This document shows positions 32,719 to 44,461 of a stretch of DNA of 64,000 nt, in pieces. The DNA is taken from assembly GCA_033439685.1 (NCBI GenBank), contig JAUEDM010000004.1, positions 868,001 through 932,000 on the forward strand. The letters are read 5' to 3'. The notes under the pieces were generated by a model, which ran no database searches, was not told where the DNA came from, and saw only the letters and a list, made by a program, of their open reading frames with translations. The first letter of the stretch is position 1; each line of letters starts with the position of its first letter. The position numbers and the translations under genes were made by a program. Origin of the DNA: Apodospora peruviana (Eukaryota; Ascomycota; Sordariomycetes; Sordariales; Lasiosphaeriaceae).

Positions 32719-33282
32719 ATGGCGACGACCACAATCGGCACGCTCAACCGGTTGTCGGCCTCTGCACTCTCGAAGATGATCCTTGCCGAGCAAGTAGGCG
32801 ACCCCACCATCGCCATTGTCGACGTGCGCGACGACGGTACGTCACTCCATCCCCCGCCACTTCACGTCTAACCATTGAGTTGTGTAGATTACATAGGCGG
32901 TCACATAAAAGGCGCCCTCAACTTCCCCTCCCGCACTCTTGACGCCATGCTGCCGACCCTCATTCGCCAGCTCCAGGACAAGCAAACCGTCGTTTTCCAC
33001 TGCGCCCTGTCCCAACAGCGCGGCCCCGGCGCTGCGCTGCGCTACATCCGCGAGCGCGACCGGTTACTGGCTTCGGATGCAAAGAAAAATAAGAAGAAGC
33101 AGCAAGAACAGCAAGACGATGAAGGAGCGGGAGCAGGGCACGAGCAGAAGACAGTCGTGGAGAAGCAAGTGGTCTACGTCCTAGATCGAGGTTTCGTTGG
33201 CTGGCAAGAGGTATATGGGACAGACGAGCGGCTTACCGAGGGCTACAGGAAAGAGTTGTGGGAGGATGGGTACTGGGGATGA
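32719..33282 (+). CDS. Cdc25-like rhodanese phosphatase / arsenate reductase (Acr2/Ych1 type), two exons
   Basis: Exons 32719-32836 and 32888-33282 give 170 residues. A rhodanese fold opens with IAIVDVRDDDYIGGHIKGAL, the family hallmark. The active-site loop is HCALSQQRGP, a HC-x5-R motif with C78 and R84, as in Cdc25, yeast Ych1 and Acr2 arsenate reductases. A Lys/Gln/Glu-rich insertion (about residues 105-130, containing KKNKKKQQEQQDDE) sits between the active site and the last strand, which ends in VYVLDRGFVGWQEVYG. Such proteins reduce arsenate or act as protein or small-molecule phosphatases. Without a linked Acr3 pump in the window, phosphatase activity is as likely as arsenate reduction. 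Confidence 0.9.
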
Positions 33283-33437
33283 GAGAGAAGGCACGGCGGA
33301 TGGTAGGACCCGGCAGTTCTATTTCGGCTTACATACCCCGTAATATATCTCACATCATACCTTAGGTAACCAAGTGTCCGTAATACTCCTCACCTACGAC
33401 GTCTACGGTGCCTTAGTCACCCCCAGCACCCCTTATT

Positions 33438-35980
33438 CTAAATCAACAAAGCCATCACCAGCGCAACCACCGTCGCGCTAACAACCTTGAACCCCTCGAT
33501 CCCACCAGTTCCCCTCTGGGCACTACTCTCTCCAACAACAGGCGCGCCCTTCCCACCCACAAAGAACTTGGTATCCGTCACCTTGGCACTCATATCCAGA
33601 TTCACCCGACTGCCCTCGACACAGAACCGATCCGGGTCTGCCCAGGTCGCGTCGACGGTGCGTTTCCAGACCTCTTCGGGCGCAAACAACATCTCCTTGG
33701 TCCAAAAGATGCGGCAGTTGGCCGGCTGGTACAGGAACTGGAGGGGCGTCTGCGAGTCCATGCGCGAGAAAGCATTCTTGCCGTTCACCGCGCCGGGACT
33801 ATCCGGGTTGAAGGCTCGGCTGAGCGCATACCCTTCATCCAGCAGGGCGAGTTCGCTATCCGTCACGTTCGAGGCCGGGTCGAGCAGCAGCACGGCGGTC
33901 GCCGCGGCGGAGAGCTCCTGGAGGTAAAAGACCTGGGCGCCCTCGACGCCGGCGACGGACTGCATCGGTCCCGGCTGGGGCCGGCCGCCCACGACGGTGG
34001 TCTTGATGTTCAGCTGCAGGATCATCAGGTACGAAAACAGCGTGCAGGTCGAGCCACAGGTCCCATCGGTCAGGATGACGATGTCCTCGGGCGCAAAGAC
34101 GGCCGGCGCAGGATTAGCTTTGTTGCCCGTCCCGGTCAGGTTGAAACTTGGGGACGTCATGTTGAGTGGGGTTTGCTGGTACGCGGTGAAGCGGTCGCCC
34201 TTGATGGTGACTGGACTTAAGATTTGGTCGACCGAGGTCAGGTTGGAACCGTCGGGCGCAAAAACGCCGCCTGGGACAAGATTGCTGACGATCGAGCTTT
34301 GCTGCAGGATTGCGAACGCGGTGGCTTGGGCTTGGGCCGCGTCTTCGGCTTGGGCAGCGGCGATGCGGACAGCTGGCTGCACTCTTTCCGACGCGTTCAC
34401 CGTGATGGTGGAGGCGTCGAACGACACGATCTGGTCGAGGAAGCGGCCGGCGACCTCGGCCATCTGGCGCAAGCTTTCGGTTTCTCGCAGGTTGTGCGCC
34501 TGGAATTTGGGCGCGTCCGGGAAGAGCTGAGTAAAAAGCTCGTAGCCGGCGACGACGTAGCCGCCGCCGTTGCCGAGCACGTCGATGACGAGCCGCTTCT
34601 TGTTTTGGGCTTTGCAGTCGGCCAGGAACTTTTCCAGAGTCTCCTGGAAGTTACGCAGGTACTCGTTGCCGTTGAAGTCGCCCGACGGGGAGAAGCCGTT
34701 GACCGCGAGGACCGCGACGTCTTCGTAGCCAGTTCCGTTCAGAAAGTAACCGTGCGTGATGTTGGCGCCGTTATCCCTGATCACCGGGAACGGGTAGCCT
34801 TCAATGGTTGGCTCCGGTGTCACGGTTGCGGCGGTGGCGGACGAAGCTGCTTCGCTGGTGGTCGATGTCGCCTCGGCGGCGGTCAAGGCCGCACTCTCAG
34901 GGTTGCAGAACCTGTTGTAGAAGTCCTCGCCGGTCGCGATTCCGGTGAAGTTGGCTCCGGGGCGAACAATGGCAAAGTTGTCCTCGGTTCGCTCCTCGCC
35001 CGTGTCGTAGGTCAGCGTCAGAGTCGGGCCGTTGAAATCGAGCGAGGCGGCAACAAAGTTGAGTGCGCCTTTCGAGGCGTAGGACTGCATGCCGGCATTC
35101 CACTGCGAATCTGGGTCCTGGTAGCCGCTGAAGACGAGGTTGCGTCGCTCAAGGACCACCGCCGCATCCTCGCCGTTGATCTTGGTAATGGCGCGAGGCA
35201 TGGCTCTTTTCCGCATCGTGGTGGTGCTCATGGAGAAGTTACTTCCTTGTGTCGCATTCCCAACCAGATCGGCTATTATCTGTCAGCAAAAGCCAATGTT
35301 GTTCCTCATAAAATGGGCTGCTTACAATAGTGATAAAGCTTCGGCACCTCGATACCGTCAATCGAGACGGTCACGATGTCCATGGCCATCTGATTCCGGA
35401 ACCCAAAGGCCTTGAAGGCGTCCGGTCGGAAGGCGAAATGGCCATCGTGAGCCGAAAGCAGCAGCTGGACGACGGCGAGCTGGAAATCAAACTCGCTGGC
35501 AAACTGGCCGGCCACGGCTTTCGCCGAAATGTCGGACAGGCCGCCCTCGATATCCACGGGCGGGAGCATGTAGGACGACGGCGGATCTTTCAGGAAGGCC
35601 AACGAACTCTGCCATTGCACAAACGCCTTCAAGCTCTTGATGAGTTTTGCTGCTGGTTCTGGCTTGTTGGGGACTGTCGCCAGACATTCGATTGCTAGGG
35701 TTGCCGCAACGGTGGGCGTTGCTGTTTTGTTTTATATGTCCTTGTAAGTCAGGTACATACATCACGAGGCAGACGATTGGAAAGTCAGCTCACCCTCTGG
35801 ACTGGCCGCAAGCTGCGCATCCGTCGCAGATGCTACGGCCGCGCATGCATTAGCATTAGGCGCACCCGAAGCCACCGGCGTGGCCGTGACTTGGGGTGCT
35901 GGCGCTGCTATCACGCCATGGATACCGAAAAGACTGGTGAGAGTAATGACCGCAGCGAATCTGCACCTGGCGAGCCCCAT
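33438..35980 (-). CDS. Secreted S41 peptidase-family (CPAF-like) protein with probable GPI signal, three exons
   Basis: Exons 35980-35794, 35721-35326 and 35272-33438 give 805 residues. A signal peptide (FAAVITLTSLFGIHGVIA) precedes a Cys-containing N-terminal region. Next is the AHDGHFAF segment, whose His matches the catalytic His of the family, then a PDZ-like insert. The S41 core follows: RLVIDVLGNGGGYV, then ILTDGTCGSTCTLFSY with the candidate nucleophile near S602. The C-terminus (TGGIEGFKVVSATVVALVMA and a short hydrophobic end) looks like a GPI-attachment signal, so the protein is probably anchored at the cell surface. Fungal members are described by similarity to chlamydial CPAF protease; substrates are unknown. 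The second acceptor (AATAG|CC) was picked because the nearer upstream AG leads to a stop. The start is the first Met of the signal peptide. Confidence 0.88.
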
Positions 35981-37047
35981 GGTTAAGAATACTAAATGAA
36001 TGGAAAATAGGGGCAGCGGCTACCAGGCCAGGCTGCAAAGAAAAGAAGGGAAAAAGGAGTGACGAGAAAACAAAATCAACACGGCCTTTGGTGTTGAACA
36101 AGAAAAAAACAGAAATGACCGACAATTCAAATGATTTACATATCGAAGGAACTAGCCTCTCCACCATCGTTCATGCCATCCGTCATATAATAATAGAATC
36201 CATCTACGCCAAGCAAGGTAGCGAGCACATCTGCCTTGACGGAACAGACTACTGTCGGATAAGAATGGGTAGAAGTCATGTCGTCGGTCGCGGACAAGCA
36301 GAAAACCTGAGGCAACGTAATAGGAAGATGCAACCAGCATGAAACGCTGGGGACTATGCCCACCCGCACCGGGAGACACCACCCTGCGTTGGAGATCTTG
36401 CCTCGCCTATAATGCGTGTCACACACTAACTTCAATCTTGGCACACAGGCTGGGCATCAGATTCCAGCAATGGTCGGACCAGATTATCGGTATAAGGCCA
36501 ACATTGTAGTGGGACTTAATCGGCCTTGGCCAGATCCGGCGCGGGTCGACCAGAGAATGCACGACCGTGTTCGTTCATGCCATCAATAATTCAATACTGT
36601 GTTATCTCTAGCCAATTGTTTGTGATAGATATCATCGGTTGATCTCCCATCCTTTAAAAGGCGACAGCCAGCAAGTTGATCTGTGATTGCTCTCAATCTG
36701 CGAGCTTATACATAAAGTAGTACTTAGGTACCATACCCTTCAAACCAACCTGTGGTGTTTTTGCAGATAAAGAAACGGTTTTTGTATTGACCCCATGACT
36801 GCCCCTTTCTGGCGGATTCATCGAGTTCCATGATGTCAACTTCATCCTTATTAGCCTGTGAGACCCTGCAGAGAATGAAAGCAAACGGCGACACAGCTGG
36901 GTGGAGAGGAAACAGGTCATAACTACCGTAGGACCGTGCCACTCCCAATAACAATACTGGATCATTCCAAACCGGCTATACCAATCTCCAACACCTCGGC
37001 TCAACACCATTGTCCCAACCGCCCGCCCCCCCCCCCCCGGTGAACTA
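35981..37047. other. Intergenic, no supported gene
   Basis: 1.07 kb. It holds the S41 gene promoter on the left and the GH7 3' region on the right. A run of 14 C occurs at 37026-37039. Confidence 0.6.
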
Positions 37048-38447
37048 TTACTTCTCCTTAACCTTATACGTTGACCCAATCTCCCCACTCTTGACATTCG
37101 AAAACCTCACGCTCGTCCACTGCGCATTAGCCATAATATCCTCGCTGGTTCCCTGACCGGCCATACACGGCCCACGTCCCGTGCCCGGCTCCGTCAGCGG
37201 ATCCGCGTTCGCCGGCCACGTTCCGTCGAGCCACTTCATCGCGCTCCCGGCATCGTTCCAGACGCTAAACACCAGCACCATTCCCCGTCTCAACGACTCG
37301 CCCATGGCCCTCATCCCGCCCTGCGCCGCGAACCCGTTGACCGCCCCAAAGGCCTTCTTCTCCTGCGCGCAGAACTCGTCAGTTAGCGAATTCCCCCGGT
37401 CGATTCCCGGCACCTGCACCTGCGCGTTCTCGATCAGTTTCCCGTCTTGCAGGTAGAGACGCCGTATCTCGCGCAGGGCGCCGGTTCCATTACCGTTGGT
37501 CGTCAGGAACTGCGTGACCACGGTGAAGGTGCGGTTGGTGTCGACGGATGTGCCGTTGTGGTCGTAGTAGGACGTCTGGCCCAGCCGGTGCGCGTTGAAG
37601 TCGCAGCCGTCCTTGTCGCAGACGGACTCGTACTTGTTGGGCTTGCCGCAGAGCACTCCCGTGCATTTGTACACGCCTGTCGTGTTGCACGGGTGCGGAG
37701 TGTACGCCGACGCGCGGCTGTTGGCCTCCCAGATGTCCATTTCGGAGCAGCAGGCGCCGTATTTATTCAGGTTTGCCTGGTTTTTTCCCATTCAGCACGA
37801 TGAGACATAAACAAGGGCATGTATGCAACATAACATACCTCGCCATTGATAAACGCCGGCGTCGGACACTGCGCATCGCAATAGCCCGTCCCGTACGCCG
37901 CGCCGGCAGGGTTGAGATCGCCTTTGCCGCCATCGGCCAGCATCTCGCTGAAGTACAAGGCCCCGTTGGTGCCGCACGGCAGCTTGCTCACGTCCACGTC
38001 GAAGGTGAACTCTTTGTCGAGCAGCGAGAACATGTCGTACCTCGTCGAATCGTTGGCCAAGAGGTAGACCCTCGGCGAGGCCACGTTCTCCTTGACGAAG
38101 AGGTCGAGCGTCAGCTCGCTGCCGTTAGTGAAGACGCCGTAATTGGGGTAGCTGACGCCCTCGAGGGCACAGCTGGCCGCGCAGGCCTTTGCATCAGGGC
38201 AGATGGTCGTGTTGAGCTGCCCGTCGGCTGCCTTGCAGTTGGTTGCCCCGTCGGCCGCGTGTGTCCACCTGTAGTCCGAGTCGAGCACGACCGACGTGTT
38301 CTTTTGCACGCACCCGCCCGCGAGGGTGCATTCCCATGTTGGCAGTGAGGGGTGGACTTCGGGTGTGAGCTTGCCGATCTGTTGGGCGATGGCGGACGTC
38401 ACCAGCAAGGCGGTGCCGGATGCCAGGGAGAATTTGCTTGCGGTCAT
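37048..38447 (-). CDS. GH7 cellulase, endoglucanase-type, secreted, two exons
   Basis: Exons 38447-37839 and 37776-37048 give 445 residues (phase 0 intron, GTATGT to ACCAG). The signal peptide ends near SAIAQQ and the mature start would be QIGKLTPEVHPSLPTWEC. GH7 signatures include LPCGTNGALYFSEM, GTGYCDAQCPTPAFING and the catalytic CCSEMDIWEANS, in which E215 is the nucleophile, D217 the helper and E220 the acid/base. The region MVLVFSVWNDAGSAMKWLDG and the shortness of the tunnel-loop regions favour an endo-acting beta-1,4-glucanase over a cellobiohydrolase. It stops at the end of the catalytic core with GEIGST and a short Lys-rich tail; there is no linker or CBM1. Many Cys and N-glycosylation sites fit extracellular action on cellulose. 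An upstream GGCTAA and a TATA box fit induction by plant biomass. Confidence 0.93.
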
Positions 38448-38610
38448 GATTACGGTAGATAGGAAGAAGAAGTGAGTGTGTGTGCCTACCGGATGGTTGA
38501 AAAGAACGAAGGGATGGATGAATGGATGTGGTAGGCAACGAGGTCAGGCCCGATGCAGGCACATGAGGAAGGGGGAAACGATGAGGATGGGTGACCCGGA
38601 ATGAACCACA

Positions 38611-38616
38611 CTTATA
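38611..38616 (-). promoter_or_regulatory. TATA box of the GH7 cellulase gene
   Basis: TATAAG in the sense of the GH7 transcript, about 165 bp upstream of its start codon. Confidence 0.5.
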
Positions 38617-38973
38617 TTCCCATGAAGACGAAAACATCTTCTCGTCCTTGCCAGGGGACCATAGCATCATAGGACATATATGACCTTCGTCAATCTCAAG
38701 CCGGAACCGACATGGCGGAAGATCTGGGGTCGCGGCAGCGATATTGTCTTGTTATTCAATTAATTGTAATTTATACCAATGGATCCCGGTACCTGACGGA
38801 TACGTTGCATTCAAAACCGAGAGAGGCATTCGAGATCTTCAGCAGTTTACTCGTAACATGATGTTGTCATGGTCTTGTAAGACTGAGCTGATGGACGAAT
38901 CACGGGCGAATAAGAAGAACAATGGGCAAAAATAGGCAAGCGGTGGTCTGGCCCAGCTACCTGATCATTTGGT

Positions 38974-38979
38974 GGCTAA
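38974..38979 (+). promoter_or_regulatory. Candidate XlnR/Xyr1-type site (GGCTAA) upstream of GH7
   Basis: GGCTAA, the core known for the fungal (hemi)cellulase activator XlnR/Xyr1, lies about 530 bp upstream of the GH7 start. A CTGGGG that fits the CreA repressor consensus SYGGRG is at 38724-38729. Single copies of such short motifs occur by chance, so this is suggestive only. Confidence 0.3.
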
Positions 38980-41900
38980 TTGGTAATTGGCTGGCGAGCC
39001 TGAACTTTGCTTTCGACGTTCATGCGGCTGGTTGCGGGCTGCCGAGTCTAAAAGGGGTGAACTGTGCCATGCGGATCTCTGCTTCCGCTATTTTGCCAGT
39101 ACAAGCTGGAGGCGTCATTTGTCCGAATAAGTTTGAACATTCACAGATATCACGATTTTGATTATTGCTGAGCTAATCTCTAGATCTGGACCTAAAGTCT
39201 ATGATATGTAAACACAGAGGACACGCGCATATAAGAAATATTAAAACCTAGAACCCTCCTCCTTGCTCCAAGTTCCATCAACCTAATTACCTCAGGTAGC
39301 CAAGTCATCACAGATCTGCATGAACAAAATCCCTGCACCCCCGTCGTCAATCTATGTAAGTACCTTGCCTAGAGAGGTAAACATTCAATCTGAAGCCATA
39401 TTTCTTTCATCTCAGTACCTGCAAAATACCGCACGAGCAATCAAAGAAATTGAGGCCCACCAGTCTCATCGTCAGAGCCCTTTCCACCTTTGCTGGGCTG
39501 TGCTCCTAGGCCGTAACATTCACAGCAACATCAGTCCAAGCAACATCTCCAGACACAAGACACCGTTTCATCCTCTTCTCCAATCTCGTGCAAGCCAACG
39601 GGCCCTTTGTCTTTTTTTCCCCTTTTTTTTTTCCCCCAATGGTTGGTCATCACCAAGGTGGAAGCACCGTGGGCGGTGGCGCGACCGTGAACGGCTTCAA
39701 CGAGGTTGTTGTGCCGAGAACGACTACATGTACGGTAAGTTTCCTCTCTGGTACTGGGCTGCTTTTAATAATGCTATGGCCGAGTGGCTAGGAAACTTGA
39801 AGTGTTCGCCAGTCTTTTTTGGCTGCGTCACCAAGATATGTCAGTAATTCCATGGATCTGGCTTTTCTTCCTACCGTGGTATAAGCATGCCCATCCAGGT
39901 ATCCACCAACTTGATTGTATCCTTCGGAACCGCTCTTTCATATACCAGTTATCCCACGTAGGTATTAGATAGTACCATTACCGAGGAAGATGAGCACGTG
40001 GGTGCTTCTGGTTCTTTCCAGGCACGATCGGATCAGCGGAACTTTGCGCTCTATGTAGGTTTAGAAGCCATTCCCTATCAATCAGCATTTGGGCTCGACG
40101 TTACTCTCTTAGTACTTCATCTGTGTCTTAGTCAGGTCATGGTGCTTCAACCGGTTGCTCTGAGTTGAGAGGTATTTCAGATAGACAGATAGGCTGAACG
40201 CTAAGAGGGGCAGTCTGGAAGCCACCATTCAGGTATCCTCGCCATCTTGACTTATCTGCATTATCAACAAATGGCGCCATTTCTTGACAGTCACGAGGTT
40301 CAAAATAGACTCTTGGCTGTAGTGTGGTACAACAACGATCTTACCCGACCACGGCCATCCCAAACGTTATGTTTAAGTCCTTGCATAATAACTGAAGGTA
40401 CCTAGGTATGTAACGATGACCAGCGGTTAGTACCTTCGGTAGCAATGAAAGTTCCGCCTGTTCTCGTCGCGACACGTGCTTCCGTAGTCTCCACATAGTC
40501 TAGATACGTTCGAGTCTGCGCCGCAGGTTCGTTGCCACTTACGTCGATCCTCTCCCAGATTGGACTCAGGAGGAGCGGCTGGCTGCTAAACGGCCAGGTG
40601 TTGGCGCCAGCAATACTGGTTTGCGGATGTGAGAGCTAGGTATCTCGTGTTGTGTTGGTCTTTCCTGCCGTCTAGTTGCGTTACCTTAGTTGTCGTGCCT
40701 TGCATAGACAGATAACGTATGGAATCAGAGGGGATGCCCGTGGGTGGGATGTCACAACGACCCTATTCGTCGGTTCGGATTTGGTGCTGCTTGTTGCAAT
40801 GACAGATACTCTGCTTTGTATACTTATCTGAATTCGAGATAGAAGAAACTGAGTGTCTAACTGATCGCACGTGTCAGATAACTAGTACAACACAAGCGTG
40901 GAATAGCTATATCAAAATCATTGTTGTCTGAAGTGCCGCTCGGTTCCTGTCTTCCTACCTACGGTATACCTCTAGGTGCCACGAATCGAGTATATAGAGA
41001 GATTATATGGGGATTTAAGATTACCTACAGCGTATCATCCCTCCTTTTGTTAGATTTCTCACCATTTTTCACAAGACTCGAATGCGTGGTCGCTTCATGA
41101 GACCCTGTATCTCAACTACCGGTCTTGTGAGTAACGTTGCAACCTACAAGAGACAGCAATCCAATCCAAGGAGTGCGCGGTGTGATCGGGGTCACTGGCG
41201 TCAGATGGGGTGGTATCGGTCAGGAACATGTGGTGGGGGAGCCATGAGGGCAGCCCCTTTTCATTCACCTATGCTTTGTGAAGAGGTGGTGGTCCGTTCG
41301 CGCTTGTCGATCTATCTAACATCGAGGGTTGAACTCCTAGCGACTATCTGGACTTCAAGCAGTTGTATGGTGGCGATGCATTGGCACCCAAACGCGGATG
41401 CTGCCTCTTAATATGTGTACAGATTAATTGCTTGAGGCTCTGCTGGGGTAAAGAGTAGGTATTGTCCCAATTCACACGAGATGAGAATGTCTTTGATCTT
41501 ATTGGTTTGTAGCACATATGCATCACAGAGGTTCGGCCCGCCATAATATAGGGAGTATGTTTGCTAGGAACTAGAACGGAGAAGTAATGCGTGACGGTGA
41601 ACAATCAATATCAAATTATATGAGAGGATGCTCACGTCAGTTCAAAATCCCATCTTGACCGAAGAAATATGACGATGGAAAAGCGGATATCCAAGGGAGG
41701 TATCCCGTCGGGTTGCAGTCCCCCACGAACGAGGCGCTTCCCCCTCGATTTGGCCGGCGGCGAATCAGCTTCGGGGACCTCAACAGACCTTCCACTTTCG
41801 GGGCACCATACAACATCGACCGTCGCAGCCAAAGCAAACATGACACCCCAGACCATCAATCGATCGTTGGGCCATCCCGGTCAGTGCCTGCAGGTGCTCG

Positions 41901-42883
41901 TGCCGGCAGCTGGTGATCGCAGTGCCATCCTTGCGAGGCCATTGCTGTCAAGCCGAGAGCAGGCCGAGTCTTTGCGTCTGATGGTCCTGCAATATCTTGA
42001 TTAATCATTAATCTGATTGGTGGTGTGTATGCCCGCCGGCAGGACAAGATGGAAAGATGGAAAGGGATGATGGCCCCGAGAGCACCTAGCTTAAACTTTT
42101 CAAATTCAAGGGCCGAGCAAGAAAAAAGAAAAAGAAAACTTCAAACAAGATCAAAAGATCTAGAATGTTGGAATATCCACCGAATAATATTAACAATGTC
42201 AGGTAATATCTCATGGCCCAAGCCACCTGTTCCATCCGATCCCCGGCATCTGAAGGTAGACCCTGGCGTCTAGGCGCGTGGGCCAAGCGGGAAGCAAACA
42301 CTAGCATCGCCCCCTGGTCGTGCATTTTCACACAAAGTGCCCATTGGCGCGCCAGGATTGGTCACACCCCAAGATTACCACGCCAAAAACAACACTCCAA
42401 GATGCCAGGTCTTTGGCATGGCAATTTGAGTGACAGACACCACCCAACGGAGTCAACCGACTTCTTTCAAATCACACAAAACCAGCCCCGAGAACAAGAC
42501 AAGGTCCCGGCCCGGACTTAGCAACTAAAAAAAGTCCCCAGACTGGAGATAAACCAGAATCAGACCCGCACCGAACATGCCGCGTGCACGGGGTCATGGG
42601 CCTCAGGGGCAACGTTGCTGGACAGGAAGCTCTCAGAAGTAAAATGACTAGTGCTAATGACGACCTTTGCTAAGAGTCTGGGATCATGGGCTAAGTCAAC
42701 GTTGAACCGGGGAATCGGGAGCCCCTGGCTCTCAGTCGCAATCTGATGTTCAACCTGTGCTCGTCGAATGAAGGTGGTCACATCACACGTCTTTCATCCT
42801 ATGGTCAGGCTTCTCTCACAATGGTACCAACCCAAGTGTGAGAATACTACTGGAACGCGTGTCATTGAGAGGTACTCCCACAA

Positions 42884-42906
42884 TATAAAACTGATCAGTA
42901 TATAAA
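42884..42906 (+). promoter_or_regulatory. Tandem TATA boxes of the GH18 chitinase gene
   Basis: TATAAA occurs at 42884-42889 and again at 42901-42906, about 150 and 135 bp before the start codon. The leader between them and the ATG is C-rich and pyrimidine-rich, as in well-expressed fungal genes. Confidence 0.5.
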
Positions 42907-43039
42907 CCTCGTCCTCGTCCCTTCTGCCGTCATCTCTTCTCAACCTCCACCACGCAGCTCACGGCGCTCCCCTCGCTCATTTTTATTCCCAAGCTGCCCT
43001 CTGAACCGTCTTCACATTCATTCTAACCGCCATCCCAAG

Positions 43040-44461
43040 ATGGCATTCCTCTCTCTCAAGAAAGTGGCACTGGCTGCCCTGGCTTTCGGTTCACTCCTTT
43101 CCGAAGCCGCCCCAGTCAACAACACTCTGGATGTCGTGAAGCGTGCTTCCGGCTATACCAATATGGTCTATTTTGTCAACTGGTAAGACCCAAACATAAT
43201 TTTCACGGCGACGATGGACGGGCGGCCTTTGAGGAACGAATAGTTTTGCTAAGTACCTACCTTGCTCAGGGGCATCTACGATCGCAAGTACTTCGCCGCA
43301 AACTTGCCCGTGAGCAAGATCACTCACGTGCTGTACTCGTTTGCCAACGTCCGCGAGACAGGCGAGGTCTACGCGTCCGATGTGTGGGCTGACAAGGACA
43401 TGCACTATCCCACCGACTGTACGCATAGCGCCCATCTACTCTCAAATTCACCACATGACCACTAACTGATAAAAATAGCATGGAACGACTCCGGGAACAA
43501 CGTATATGGCCTCGTGAAGCAGCTCTACCTGCTCAAGAAAGCCAACCGCCACCTCAAGGTCCTCCTCAGCATCGGCGGCTGGACGTACTCCCGCAACTTC
43601 CCAGCAGCCGCCAGCACCGCTGCCTCTCGCAGCCTGTTCGCCTCCTCGGCCGTCAGTTTCCTCAAGGACTGGGGCCTCGACGGTCTCGATATCGACTGGG
43701 AGTACCCGGCCGACGCGACGCAGGCCGCCAACTTTGTCCTGCTGCTCAAGGAGGTCCGCCGCCAGCTGGACGCTTACGCGGCCCAGTACGCTAGCGGTAA
43801 CCATTTCCTGCTGACCATCGCCAGCCCGGCCGGTCCCTCAAACTACAACACGATGCAACTGCGCGAGATGGCCCAGGTGCTCGACCATTTCAACCTCATG
43901 GCCTACGACTACGCCGGCTCGTGGGACTCTACCGCCGGCCACCAGGCCAACCTGTACCCGAACGTGCAAAACCCGGCCGCGACGCCCTTCTCGACCGAGC
44001 GCGCGGTCAACGATTACATGGCCGCCGGTGTTCCCGCAAGCAAGATCACTCTGGGCATGCCCATCTACGGCCGTGCCTTTGAGCAGACCAACGGCCTCGG
44101 CCAGCCTTACTCGGGCATCGGCGGCGGATCGTGGGAGAACGGCATCTGGGACTACAAGGCGCTGCCGAAAGCTGGTGCGCAGGTCCGGTACGACGACGTC
44201 AGCGGGGCCACGTACAGCTACGATCCGGCGTCGAAAGAGCTGATTAGCTTCGACACCGTCGAGATGATCCAGCGCAAGGTGGCCTACCTTAAGCAAAGGG
44301 GCTTGGGTGGCAGCATGTTCTGGGAGGCCTCGGCGGATAAGACGGACGCTGGCAGCTTGATCGGCGCGAGTTCGGCCAGCCTTGGCGGGCTGGATATGAG
44401 CCAGAACTGGCTGAGTTATCCGGCGAGTCAGTATGCGAATATGGCCAAGGGGATGGCGTAA
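43040..44461 (+). CDS. GH18 chitinase, secreted, subgroup A type, three exons
   Basis: Exons 43040-43182, 43270-43418 and 43479-44461 give 424 residues. A signal peptide (LKKVALAALAFGSLLSEA) is followed by a short propeptide ending in the Kex2-like VVKR, as in Trichoderma Chit42-type enzymes. The barrel begins NMVYFVNWGIYDRKY. It carries LSIGGWTYS (the SxGG motif, residues ~128-131) and DGLDIDWEYP with the DxxDxDxE signature D165-D168-D170-E172; E172 is the acid. Later come MAYDYAGSWD, GMPIYGRAF, and GGSMFWEASAD with the conserved Trp. It should cleave chitin at beta-1,4 bonds in wall remodelling or mycoparasitic/saprotrophic degradation. There is no chitin-binding module. Intron phases 2 and 1 match on both sides. 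Confidence 0.95.

Larger units (their letters stand above)
38448..43039. other. Gene-poor intergenic stretch of 4.6 kb
   Basis: No convincing coding frame. The longest (39320-39847, plus, 175 codons) has no domain and contains a low-complexity pyrimidine run. A palindrome-like GGTACCTAGGTA lies at 40397-40408. The left part is the GH7 promoter and the right part the GH18 promoter. Confidence 0.55.

Noticed and set aside
32719..33282. Arsenic-resistance cluster
   Set aside because: The Acr2-like enzyme is not accompanied by an Acr3-type pump or ArsH; the MFS exporter is 27 kb away and of a different family.
34224..35330. 368-codon plus-strand frame
   Set aside because: Antisense to the S41 protein gene, with no domain; a codon-bias shadow.
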